Origin: DATFMH01 sp035267045
Lineage (GTDB): Bacteria; Bacteroidota; Rhodothermia; Balneolales; DATFMH01
Direction: 5' to 3'
Length of the DNA: 42,182 nucleotides
NCBI GenBank assembly: GCA_035267045.1
Contig: DATFMH010000042.1
Location: 1-42,182 of the forward strand
The notes under the pieces were generated by a model, which was not told the origin of the DNA, did no database searches, and was given only the letters and a program-made list of their open reading frames with translations. Of this stretch, positions 9,022 through 16,539 are shown in pieces (positions within the stretch are counted from its first letter, which is position 1; each line of letters opens with the position of its first letter). The position numbers and the translations under genes are program-made.

Positions 9022-9349
9022 AAAAATGGTGTTTTATGTATGATAATAATACTAAACGTAGTTGATTAATACGATATTACGGAATAAAGGTTTCAAATGT
9101 AGATAATTGATCATCTGTTGAATGCAGATGATAAGAGATTTTAATCTTCATTAGTTTCAGATTTATTAATCCGAATATCATGCTAATTATCGATTTCTTT
9201 TAACCCAAAGCCGATACTAACCATAAATTCCCGGTTTATTCCGAGATTTACAATGTTATTTATTATATTACGTTCTTCTAACGATAGCAGGTAGCTCTTC
9301 CCAATCTACAAACGCATTCAATTTCAAGAAATTAACCCTGGTGTATTGC
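9022..9349. other. Divergent intergenic region
   Basis: About 328 bases between the DUF4097 gene and the M20 operon, so it must hold the promoters of both. A perfect 8-bp stem-loop, ATCATCTG (9110-9117) with CAGATGAT (9125-9132), is the only clear structure. I see no tRNA, known riboswitch or small ORF that can be supported. Confidence 0.5.
9110..9132. promoter_or_regulatory. 8-bp palindromic stem-loop in divergent promoter region
   Basis: ATCATCTG and CAGATGAT are exact reverse complements separated by TTGAATG. It sits between two divergent transcription units and could be a regulator binding site or a leader hairpin. There is no second copy nearby to support a defined operator. Confidence 0.3.
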
Positions 9350-10543
9350 ATGGACACTAATGAAATAAAAAAACTGGTTGAAAAATATTATCCTGAAATG
9401 GTGGAAACACGCCGCCATCTTCATCGGCATCCCGAGTTGAGTTATAAAGAGTATGAAACGACGGAATACATCGTAGAGAGGCTGGAAAAGTTGGGTTATG
9501 ATGTAAAACGTCCCCTGGAAACGGGGTGTGTCGCTATTTTGGACGGTGATATTGATTCAGACAGGGTTATTGCTTTACGCGCTGATATTGATGCTTTACC
9601 CATTACGGAAATCGGAGAGCATAAAAAGGAATTTATTTCACAGAATCCGGGTGTGGCTCATTGCTGCGGACATGATGTGCATACTTCAAATTTACTTGGA
9701 ACCGCGCGAATTTTGGCTGATAATAAATCTCAGATTAAAGGGCGCGTTGTCTTGATATTTCAGGCCGCCGAAGAAAAATTACCGGGTGGTGGGCGACTGT
9801 TGTGTGAAAATGGAATATTACAGGATTTGGGCGTGACAGAAATTTATGGCCTGCATACCGACCCTCGTTTCAATCCCGGGCAGATCGGTATTCGTCCCGG
9901 TCCGTTTATGGCGCGCCCGGATGAGTTTGAAATAACCGTAAAAGGACTCGGTGGACATGCCGCCTACCCACATAAAGCGGTAGATCCCATTGTTACAGCT
10001 GCTCAGGTTGTTACTACGATTCAAAGTATTGTCAGCCGTAACATTGATCCTAATGAACCGGCCGTTGTTACTATTGGGCGTATTGAGGGTGGAACAGCTC
10101 ATAATATTATTCCGGAGGAAGTAAAAATATGGGGTACCGTTCGCACTTTTAGCGATTCAACAGCTCATTTTATCAGAGACCGTATAAAAGAAATAGTCGA
10201 AGGTGTTACAAGTGCGGCAGGTGGTTCTTATGAATATAACTTTAATGAGGGATATCCGGCGGTCATCAACACACCGTGGGCTGTAGAGAACATTCGACTG
10301 AGAGCTTTACAGGTATTTGGCCATGAAGCTATTATCGATTTGGAGAAACCCATCATGGCCGGAGAAGATTTTGCTTTTTACCTGGAACATTTTCCGGGTG
10401 CGTTCTTTTTCCTTGGCAGTGGAAGTGAATCGAGCGGTGCGGTATATAATTGGCATCACCCGATGTATAATGCCGATGAAGAATGCATGAAAACAGGATC
10501 GGCATTAATGGCATCATTGGTCTTAAATAATGATCATGAGTAA
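9350..10543 (+). CDS. M20-family metal-dependent amidohydrolase (N-acyl amino acid hydrolase type)
   Basis: 397 residues from ATG 9350 (a GTG three codons upstream is in frame but less likely). The protein begins with the family pattern RRHLHRHPELSYKEYET. Metal ligands are visible: C106-G-H108-D in AHCCGHDVHTSN, the Glu pair in QAAEEKLPGGG (about 142-150), and the C-terminal AGEDFAFYL. The dimerisation-domain motif GHAAYPHKAVDP lies near residue 205. Enzymes of this class (HipO, AbgB, aminoacylase-like) cleave an N-acyl or amide bond of an amino acid conjugate in the cytoplasm. The stop overlaps the next ATG as TAATG, so the gene is translationally coupled to the cupin. Substrate specificity cannot be read. 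Confidence 0.9.
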   Translation: MDTNEIKKLVEKYYPEMVETRRHLHRHPELSYKEYETTEYIVERLEKLGYDVKRPLETGCVAILDGDIDSDRVIALRADIDALPITEIGEHKKEFISQNPGVAHCCGHDVHTSNLLGTARILADNKSQIKGRVVLIFQAAEEKLPGGGRLLCENGILQDLGVTEIYGLHTDPRFNPGQIGIRPGPFMARPDEFEITVKGLGGHAAYPHKAVDPIVTAAQVVTTIQSIVSRNIDPNEPAVVTIGRIEGGTAHNIIPEEVKIWGTVRTFSDSTAHFIRDRIKEIVEGVTSAAGGSYEYNFNEGYPAVINTPWAVENIRLRALQVFGHEAIIDLEKPIMAGEDFAFYLEHFPGAFFFLGSGSESSGAVYNWHHPMYNADEECMKTGSALMASLVLNNDHE

Positions 10544-11040
10544 TGAAACTGGCATTCGATAATATTAAAGGATCTGTTTTTACCTTGGATATCAACATAA
10601 TCAAAGAAGGCATCGAAGCATCGAGAAAGAGTGAACGTAAACGTATCATCCTACCCATACACCGGCAACAGGATGCCCGTGTACAACGAATGCTAAATTT
10701 TTTACAACCGGGTACTTATATCCGTCCCCACAAGCACCCGTTAAAAGATGCCAGCGAGAGTATCATTGTATTACAGGGGGCTTTGCGTTTTTTTATTTTT
10801 GATAACAATGGCAATGTTAAGAACGATTATTACGTGACAACCGCATTGACTGAATCCGTATTGGATATTGATCCGGATGTATGGCATAGTTTTGTGGTTC
10901 TTGAAAAGGATACGGTCATATTCGAATCCAAGAAAGGTCCATATAATCCCCTGGAAGATAAACAGTTCGCCAGATGGTCGCCGGAAGAATATACACCGGA
11001 AGCAAAGCATTTTATAAATGAATTATACAACCTCGATTAA
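10543..11040 (+). CDS. WbuC-family cupin metalloprotein
   Basis: 165 residues. A single cupin barrel has H63-K-H65 (in GTYIRPHKHP), E72 and H115 (in DPDVWHSF) as likely metal ligands. The phrase VQRMLNFLQPGTYIRPHKHP, the LQGALRFFIFDNNGNV strand pair and the C-terminal KGPYNPLEDKQFARWSPEE match the WbuC family, which is often found in O-antigen clusters and whose reaction is not well established. Here it lies instead between an amidohydrolase and an amino-acid-oxidase-like gene. Its ATG overlaps the preceding TAA, and its own TAA overlaps the next ATG, so the three genes form a tight operon. Family firm; activity unknown. Confidence 0.8.
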   Translation: MKLAFDNIKGSVFTLDINIIKEGIEASRKSERKRIILPIHRQQDARVQRMLNFLQPGTYIRPHKHPLKDASESIIVLQGALRFFIFDNNGNVKNDYYVTTALTESVLDIDPDVWHSFVVLEKDTVIFESKKGPYNPLEDKQFARWSPEEYTPEAKHFINELYNLD

Positions 11041-12134
11041 TGGCCTTTACACCTTCATATTGGGAAGTTACGGCTCTGCATCGCAAGTATGATCTGGTCG
11101 TTGTTGGTGGTGGAATCGTAGGTTTATCGGCCGCCTATTATTACAAGACTGCCCACCCCGGGAGTTCTGTAATGGTAGTTGATAAGGGATTTTTCCCGGA
11201 AGGTGCGAGTACGCGTAATGCCGGCTTTGCCTGTTTCGGCTCGGTAACGGAAATTCAGGATGATTTAAATACAGAATCAGAAGCGGACGTTAAAAAGAGA
11301 ATTAAAGCACGTTTTGATGGATTACATAAAATGCGTTCGGTTCTGGGTGATGATCAAATAGAATATGATCAGTGTGGCGGATACGAGATCTTTGAAAACC
11401 GGGTGGATTTTGATAGAGCCACAGTTGATATTGATCGTTTTAATGGTTGGCTAAAGGAACTCATTAACGAGGATGAAGTTTATTCGACGTGTGAGGTTAA
11501 TGGTTATCCTGCAATAAGAAACAGGATGGAAGGTGCTATCCATACCGGCCTGATGATGAAGACACTACTGGAAAAAGTTGAACAGAGTGGTGTGGAATTT
11601 CGATGGAATTGTCCGGTTAAAAAAGTGACGGATAACCGGCTCATAATCAGTGAATCAGTAACGTTACATTCCGGGAAAATTCTTGTTGCTTCCAATGGAT
11701 TTACACGGTTATTACTGCCCGATTTACACATTTCGCCGGCAAGAGGTTATGTGATGGTTACCAATGAGTTAAAGAATTGCCGATGGAAGGGTACTTTTCA
11801 CTTTGACAAAGGGTTTGTCTATTTTCGAAATATCGGTAATCGAATATTATTGGGTGGCGCCCGTAATATGGATAAAAAGGCGGAAGAATCGAGTGCATTT
11901 GAAGTTAATCCCAAAATCAAAAAATGGCTTACCAGGTTTGCCAATGATATATTGAAACTGGAAGATGGTTGGCATGTGGAATACGAATGGACCGGTATCA
12001 TGGGTTTTGCCGATACCAAATCACCCATCTTGAAAAAAATAGATGATCATATATGGGTGGCTGCCGGACTGGGAGGTATGGGAGTAGCTATTGGTATGCA
12101 GATAGGAAGTGACGCTTCAACGATGCTCCAATGA
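11040..12134 (+). CDS. FAD-dependent oxidoreductase, DadA/glycine oxidase-like
   Basis: 364 residues. A Rossmann FAD-binding motif GGGIVGLSAA begins at about residue 23, with D48 in VVDKG as the ribose-binding acid. STRNAGFACFGS follows, as in D-amino-acid-dehydrogenase-like enzymes. A C-terminal WTGIMGFADTKSPILKK and AAGLGGMGVAIG complete the DAO fold. Such enzymes oxidise amine groups of amino acids or related compounds. With the upstream M20 amidohydrolase, a deacylate-then-oxidise pathway is a reasonable inference, but the substrate is not known. It overlaps the cupin stop by one base. A MITE-like element begins 6 bp after its stop. Confidence 0.87.
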   Translation: MAFTPSYWEVTALHRKYDLVVVGGGIVGLSAAYYYKTAHPGSSVMVVDKGFFPEGASTRNAGFACFGSVTEIQDDLNTESEADVKKRIKARFDGLHKMRSVLGDDQIEYDQCGGYEIFENRVDFDRATVDIDRFNGWLKELINEDEVYSTCEVNGYPAIRNRMEGAIHTGLMMKTLLEKVEQSGVEFRWNCPVKKVTDNRLIISESVTLHSGKILVASNGFTRLLLPDLHISPARGYVMVTNELKNCRWKGTFHFDKGFVYFRNIGNRILLGGARNMDKKAEESSAFEVNPKIKKWLTRFANDILKLEDGWHVEYEWTGIMGFADTKSPILKKIDDHIWVAAGLGGMGVAIGMQIGSDASTMLQ

Positions 12135-12140
12135 TTAATT

Positions 12141-12321
12141 AACGTGAGCTCTATATAATGAAATCCCTCAAAATATCGCCCTTACGATACCCGGTGTTTA
12201 TCCCACTCAGGCGGAGATTAAAGTCCACTTGAGGAGATCCGGGGGTTAGCAGCATGGGTTCTGAAAGCTGAAACGTCTTAAAAAAAATCAAACAGTATCT
12301 GGCTTATCTCGAACTCACGTT
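12141..12321. mobile_element. Short non-coding element with imperfect terminal inverted repeats (MITE-like)
   Basis: The left end AACGTGAGCTCTATATAA (12141-12158) and the reverse complement of the right end, AACGTGAGTTCGAGATAA (12304-12321), match at 15 of 18 bases. The 181-bp interior has no transposase. The ends recall terminal repeats of some Bacteroidota insertion sequences (from memory, not searched). Flanks both contain TTAA (12136-12139 is TTAA-like, and 12324-12327 is TTAA), but no clear target-site duplication is visible. It sits between the convergent FAD oxidoreductase and NUDIX genes. It may be a MITE, or an internally deleted insertion sequence. Confidence 0.5.
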
Positions 12322-12380
12322 ACTTAAAAATGCGGTAACCGAACGTATGTTATGAGTGATTTGAAATATAATCATACATA

Positions 12381-13037
12381 TCAGGAATCCGACGATGGTT
12401 CATATTCCTGTTTGAATTGTTTATAGAGTGTCAGAAATTCACTTAATATCATTGCTGTTGCGCCCCACAAGGGTGTTTCGGGATGAATCGCCCAATATGG
12501 TACTTTATATTTCTTATCCCTGATGGTCCATTCCTCAACTTTCAAATTATCGGATTTCAGCAGGGTATCCAAATCTACAAAAAAAGCTTCAGCAACTTCG
12601 TATGGGTTGATCGTTAATTTCGGGCGATGATCAATATAGCCGACTACAGGATATATAAAATTATTGCTATTGGAGAGGTAAAGTCCGGTAAGTATCCCCA
12701 GGATATGGATCTCAGACGTGTTTAAACCTACCTCTTCTTCACTTTCCCGTAGTGCCGTTTCTACAGCCAATTCTCCATCCATTGATCTGCCGCCGGGAAA
12801 GCTAATTTGGCCTTTGTGTGTAGGAAGATTTTCTGTACGAAGAGTAAGGAGTAATTCTCTTCCGCCTTCGATAGTGTCATGAAGTAAAATCAAAACACTA
12901 CTCATTTTTACATCATCGGATGGGGGAGCAAGCGTCCGCCGCCCTTCATTTGGTTGAGGGGCCATTTTCAACTGGGCCGGGTGTCCCGGCAATTCCTGGT
13001 CTATCCTAATTTTCAAATAATTGTAAAATGTATCCAT
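12381..13037 (-). CDS. NUDIX hydrolase, probable coenzyme A pyrophosphatase
   Basis: 218 residues. The NUDIX box is complete: G83, E89, R97-E98 and E101-E102 in GGRSMDGELAVETALRESEE. The stretch just before it, LLTLRTENLPTHKGQISFPGG, is the signature of the CoA-specific NUDIX family (YeaB/NUDT7/PCD1 type), which cleaves CoA or acyl-CoA to 3',5'-ADP and a 4'-phosphopantetheine moiety. The C-terminal PYWAIHPETPLWGATAMIL also fits this family. Divergent from the ankyrin gene; no Shine-Dalgarno upstream of ATG at 13037-13035. Cytoplasmic housekeeping enzyme. Confidence 0.85.
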   Translation of the reverse strand: MDTFYNYLKIRIDQELPGHPAQLKMAPQPNEGRRTLAPPSDDVKMSSVLILLHDTIEGGRELLLTLRTENLPTHKGQISFPGGRSMDGELAVETALRESEEEVGLNTSEIHILGILTGLYLSNSNNFIYPVVGYIDHRPKLTINPYEVAEAFFVDLDTLLKSDNLKVEEWTIRDKKYKVPYWAIHPETPLWGATAMILSEFLTLYKQFKQEYEPSSDS

Positions 13038-13140
13038 TAAAGAATAAAATAAGTGATGAATTCTTGTAATGCCTTCAATAACATATTATCCTTTTTAATC
13101 TAATAAAATTTGCACGATTATCAGGCTACAATGAATTTTC

Positions 13141-13830
13141 ATGAAAATGGTGAAAGCTGATTGTTTCCCGCATATGGGAAAAATCAAAAAAACAGTTGGC
13201 TTCTTTTATTTATTTATGTGTATGACCATATTTACAACGGTTGTTCAGGCACAAAATTTGAATAACCGTTTATTACATGCGGTAGCTGTTAAAGATTACC
13301 GTCAGATATTGAATGCCATAAATAACGGAGCCAATATTAATTCCCAGGATAAACTGGGTTCCAGCGTTTTGATGTACGCTGCCGCTCAGAATGATCCATC
13401 TATAATCAGATTGCTGATTAAAGATGGTGCAAAACTCAGTCATAAGAACGATACGGGTAACACCGCTTTGACCTGGGCTGTCTTTGATGGTAACCTGAAG
13501 GCTGTAAATATTCTGATTAAAGAGGGAGCGAATGTTAATGTTGCCACTAAAACGGGAGGTACCCCTTTACATATGGCTGCTTTAAAAGGATATGCAAATA
13601 TAACGGCTATATTAATTGAAGCGGGCGCTGATATTAATGGATCGGATAATGCCGGAGTAACACCATTGATGTATGCTGTAGCCAAAAATCATATCGATGT
13701 AGTAAGAATTTTGTTACGCAATGGGGCTGATGTCAATCATAAGGATAAAACCGGGGAGACGGCACTGATATGGGCCAAGCAACGGGGTTATAATGATATT
13801 GTGACTATTCTAAGAGAGGTCGGCGGATAA
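13141..13830 (+). CDS. Exported ankyrin-repeat protein
   Basis: 229 residues if the ATG at 13141 is used; an ATG at 13174 gives a cleaner signal peptide starting MGKIKKTVGFFYLF and ending near VVQAQ. After it come about six ankyrin repeats with the typical G-x-T-x-L/M-x-A and LLxxGAxxN pattern (for example KDGAKLSHKNDTGNTALTWA, EAGADINGSDNAGVTPLMYA, RNGADVNHKDKTGETALIWA). A signal peptide on an ankyrin protein implies a periplasmic or surface scaffold for a protein partner, but no partner is in view. Convergent with the ICMT-like gene, 24 bp apart. Confidence 0.8.
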   Translation: MKMVKADCFPHMGKIKKTVGFFYLFMCMTIFTTVVQAQNLNNRLLHAVAVKDYRQILNAINNGANINSQDKLGSSVLMYAAAQNDPSIIRLLIKDGAKLSHKNDTGNTALTWAVFDGNLKAVNILIKEGANVNVATKTGGTPLHMAALKGYANITAILIEAGADINGSDNAGVTPLMYAVAKNHIDVVRILLRNGADVNHKDKTGETALIWAKQRGYNDIVTILREVGG

Positions 13831-13854
13831 TAATATCCTTTCAACTAATAAATA

Positions 13855-14481
13855 TTATTTTTTAGGAATTTTCCACGGGATCAGCCGCGGCACGTCTCTT
13901 TGATATTTTTTATATGACTCACCAAAACGTTCTATAAGCTTTCTTTCTTCGTAAATCGAGCCGATGTAAAAATAGAGTATGCCAAATATGATTATGGCGA
14001 GTAAACGTGTGGTCATTACCGGTGAGGATATTAATAATAGCAGGCTAAAAGTATAAAGAGGATGGCGAACCCACTTGTATATTCCCCTGGTGACTAACTC
14101 TCCGCGTCTCATTTCGTCATAATATTCGGGTAGTTTACCATAACGAAAATAAGCTTTTACTTGCGGGATACCGAAAAATCGGGCCGTGCCAAATTCCCGT
14201 GCCGATTTAAGGATCAGATATAAACTCATCAATTGAATGAGAATGAATATGTAAGCATAAGGAATGGGTATACTATATAGCTTTATGTCTGGTGGTGGAA
14301 TAAAAATAAACCAGAGAACGAGATATAAAAGTGAAAAAAGATTATAAAACACACGATAAAAAGGCTTTAACTTCGGCCACCTGTTGAAAAATCGTCTTTT
14401 TAGAGAATGCCCTGCTAAAAATGAATGTAAAATGGCAAAAAGTATTAATCCCGATATGCTGTAAATCCATTCTGTTGTCAT
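13855..14481 (-). CDS. ICMT/PEMT-fold membrane methyltransferase family protein
   Basis: 208 residues with about five hydrophobic segments (near 4-22, 45-65, 74-92, 155-180). The C-terminal half holds GELVTRGIYKWVRHPLYTFS followed by a hydrophobic stretch and EERKLIERFGESYKKYQRDV, the signature of the isoprenylcysteine carboxyl methyltransferase/phospholipid methyltransferase fold; the RHPxY and ExxL..FG..Y residues bind SAM in characterised members. NnrU-like proteins share it. Substrate is unknown and could be a lipid or small isoprenoid. Fold call is firm, catalytic activity inferred. Confidence 0.75.
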   Translation of the reverse strand: MTTEWIYSISGLILFAILHSFLAGHSLKRRFFNRWPKLKPFYRVFYNLFSLLYLVLWFIFIPPPDIKLYSIPIPYAYIFILIQLMSLYLILKSAREFGTARFFGIPQVKAYFRYGKLPEYYDEMRRGELVTRGIYKWVRHPLYTFSLLLLISSPVMTTRLLAIIIFGILYFYIGSIYEERKLIERFGESYKKYQRDVPRLIPWKIPKK

Positions 14482-14710
14482 TTTATAAATAACGTATTTT
14501 TATTACTCAATTTGAAATGGAAATGCTGTAATGTTGATTCATATGGTATATGGTCTGAAATACCATCGTGAGAATTTTAAAACACTGCATTAACTGATTA
14601 CTATTAACCGGCACTAAAAAGGTAATGAATTGTTATATTATAACGTTTGAAATCTTTTTGGAGATTAAAAACCGTGAATCGAATAAATAAATCAAAAAGA
14701 AATTGAGTAT

Positions 14711-15628
14711 ATGAGTGTTTTAGTTGTTGGATCAGTTGCTTACGATGGAATAGAGACCCCTTTCGGGAAAGTTGAAAAGACCCTTGGAGGATCAGCGACC
14801 TATATTTCATTGGCATCAAGCTATTTTGCGGATCCTGTAAAACTGGTGGGTGTCGTAGGTAATGATTTCAGTTCAGATGATATTAATCTGCTAAAGGAGA
14901 AAAGTATTGACCTGGAAGGCCTGCAGGTAGATAAAAGAGGTAAGACTTTTTACTGGGCCGGTAAATATCATTTTGATTTGAATAAACGTGACACACTCGA
15001 TACCCAGTTAAACGTCTTTGAGAATTTTAAACCGGTAATTCCGGAATCATATGTCGATAGCAAGTATGTTTGTCTGGGTAACATCGCCCCCGAGTTACAG
15101 ATGAAAGTGCTGGATCAGGTGAATAATCCGGATCTGGTAGTTTGTGATACCATGAACTTTTGGATTGAGGGTGCTAAGGATGCTCTGATAGAGACCTTAA
15201 AAAGAGTCGACGTATTGATTATCAACGATTCGGAAGCGCGTGAACTGGCTGACAATCCGAACCTGATCAAATCCGCTGAAATAATCAGGGAGATGGGTCC
15301 GGATACACTCATTATTAAGAAAGGTGAGCATGGAGCTATGTTGTTCACTGATTCAAGTATCTTTTCAGCGCCGGCATATCCAATTGTAGATATTTATGAT
15401 CCCACAGGAGCGGGTGATACGTTCCTTGGAGGATTTATCGGCTGGTTAGCTTATACAAATGAGTTATCGGATGATAATATGAGAAGGGCTGTTATTTTTG
15501 GTTCCGTGATGGCCAGTTACTGTGTAGAAGAATTCGGAACCGGCCGGCTTAAGAAATTAACATCGGATGAGATCAATGAGAGGTATCTTGAATTTCGTAG
15601 ATTGAGTGAGATTCCTGAATACATTTAA
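14711..15628 (+). CDS. PfkB/ribokinase-family carbohydrate or nucleoside kinase
   Basis: 305 residues. The N-terminal MSVLVVGSVAYDGIETPFG and LGGSATYISLASSYF match the PfkB family start with its GG motif, and DPTGAGDTFLGGF (about 229-241) contains the catalytic Asp and anion hole. It also shows the alternating alpha/beta middle with VVCDTMNFW and NDSEARELA of the sugar-kinase group. It likely phosphorylates a sugar or nucleoside with ATP; the substrate cannot be fixed. The next gene, a SemiSWEET, starts 9 bp after its stop, which suggests a sugar-handling operon, with rdgB following. No Shine-Dalgarno. Confidence 0.85.
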   Translation: MSVLVVGSVAYDGIETPFGKVEKTLGGSATYISLASSYFADPVKLVGVVGNDFSSDDINLLKEKSIDLEGLQVDKRGKTFYWAGKYHFDLNKRDTLDTQLNVFENFKPVIPESYVDSKYVCLGNIAPELQMKVLDQVNNPDLVVCDTMNFWIEGAKDALIETLKRVDVLIINDSEARELADNPNLIKSAEIIREMGPDTLIIKKGEHGAMLFTDSSIFSAPAYPIVDIYDPTGAGDTFLGGFIGWLAYTNELSDDNMRRAVIFGSVMASYCVEEFGTGRLKKLTSDEINERYLEFRRLSEIPEYI

Positions 15629-15637
15629 ACAAGTAAT

Positions 15638-15919
15638 ATGATACAAATTATTGGTTGGGTGGGGTTAGCACTGCTTCTTGGCGCATGGGTGCCCCAAACA
15701 TGGGAGACCATCAGAGAAGGTAGAACACCGGTAAACCTGTTATTCGTAATTCTATATGTAACATCGAGTGGAATTCTGACATTATATGCAATTTTACAAA
15801 ACGACATTGTATTTGCTGTGTTGAACGGTTTACTTACTATCGGCAGCGGTATTAACCTCTATTATAAACTTTGGCCCCGGAATGAAAAAAATCGTACTGG
15901 CATCCCGAAATCCTCATAA
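15638..15919 (+). CDS. SemiSWEET (PQ-loop) small sugar transporter
   Basis: 93 residues with three hydrophobic helices (about 3-20, 33-52, 60-78) and the PQ-loop motif VPQTWETIREG in the first helix-loop. One three-helix unit is the standard size of bacterial SemiSWEETs, which dimerise to form a bidirectional sugar channel. The sequence TPVNLLFVILYVTSSGILTLYAIL fits the second and third helix boundaries. It follows the PfkB kinase by 9 bp and its 3' 38 bases overlap the start of rdgB in another frame. Family call good, transported sugar unknown. Confidence 0.78.
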   Translation: MIQIIGWVGLALLLGAWVPQTWETIREGRTPVNLLFVILYVTSSGILTLYAILQNDIVFAVLNGLLTIGSGINLYYKLWPRNEKNRTGIPKSS

Positions 15920-16478
15920 AATCGAAGAGCTGAGACAGATTCTTAAACCACTGGATATTGAACTCATGTCGGCGGCTGATTTCCCAGGTTTAAAAGAGGT
16001 TATCGAAGATGGTACGACATTGCAGGAGAATGCATTAAAAAAAGCCCGATATGTTGCTAGTGAAACCGGTTTACCGTCACTGGCTGATGACACCGGTCTG
16101 GAAGTGGAAGCCTTGGATATGAGGCCCGGTGTTTATTCCGCACGATATGCGGGCGAAGATGTTACCTACGAAGATAACGTACGAAAACTGTTGAGAGAAA
16201 TGTCCCGCTTCAAGGATGAAAATCAGCGTAAAGCCCGGTTCCGGACAGTAATTGCTTTTATACGTGAGGGTTCAGTAGAATATTTTGAGGGAGTTTGTAA
16301 GGGATTCATAATCAATCGCCCCAAAGGTGAAAATGGATTCGGATACGATCCGGTGTTTAAGCCGGAAGGATATGAACTAACTTTTGCTGAATTAGATCAG
16401 GAGGAAAAGAATCGCATCAGCCACAGGGGACAAGCTGTACAAAAATTCTATGAGTGGCTTGAAAAAAATGATTTATAG
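15882..16478 (+). CDS. rdgB: XTP/dITP diphosphatase
   Basis: 198 residues. Opens with MKKIVLASRNPHKIEEL, the Ham1/RdgB signature, then LADDTGLEVEALDMRPGVYSARYAG with the catalytic metal-binding Asp-Asp, and GFGYDPVFKPEG, FAELDQEEKNRISHRGQA near the C-terminus. The enzyme hydrolyses non-canonical purine nucleoside triphosphates (ITP, XTP, dITP) and protects nucleic acids. The start at 15882 overlaps the last 38 bases of the SemiSWEET gene, and the weak GG-rich stretch before ATG gives no clear ribosome site, so coupled translation is likely. Confidence 0.92.
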   Translation: MKKIVLASRNPHKIEELRQILKPLDIELMSAADFPGLKEVIEDGTTLQENALKKARYVASETGLPSLADDTGLEVEALDMRPGVYSARYAGEDVTYEDNVRKLLREMSRFKDENQRKARFRTVIAFIREGSVEYFEGVCKGFIINRPKGENGFGYDPVFKPEGYELTFAELDQEEKNRISHRGQAVQKFYEWLEKNDL

Positions 16479-16483
16479 ATATC

Positions 16484-16523
16484 AATACAAGGCTGAAACC
16501 CAAACAGGTTACAGCCTTGTATT
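16484..16523. terminator. Bidirectional hairpin between convergent rdgB and serA
   Basis: AATACAAGGCTG (16484-16495) and CAGCCTTGTATT (16512-16523) are exact 12-bp complements. The loop itself contains AACC and GGTT that can extend pairing. It lies between the convergent rdgB and serA stop codons, as expected for a shared terminator, but lacks a long T tract on either side. Confidence 0.65.
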
Positions 16524-16539
16524 ATGAAAAACGATTACA

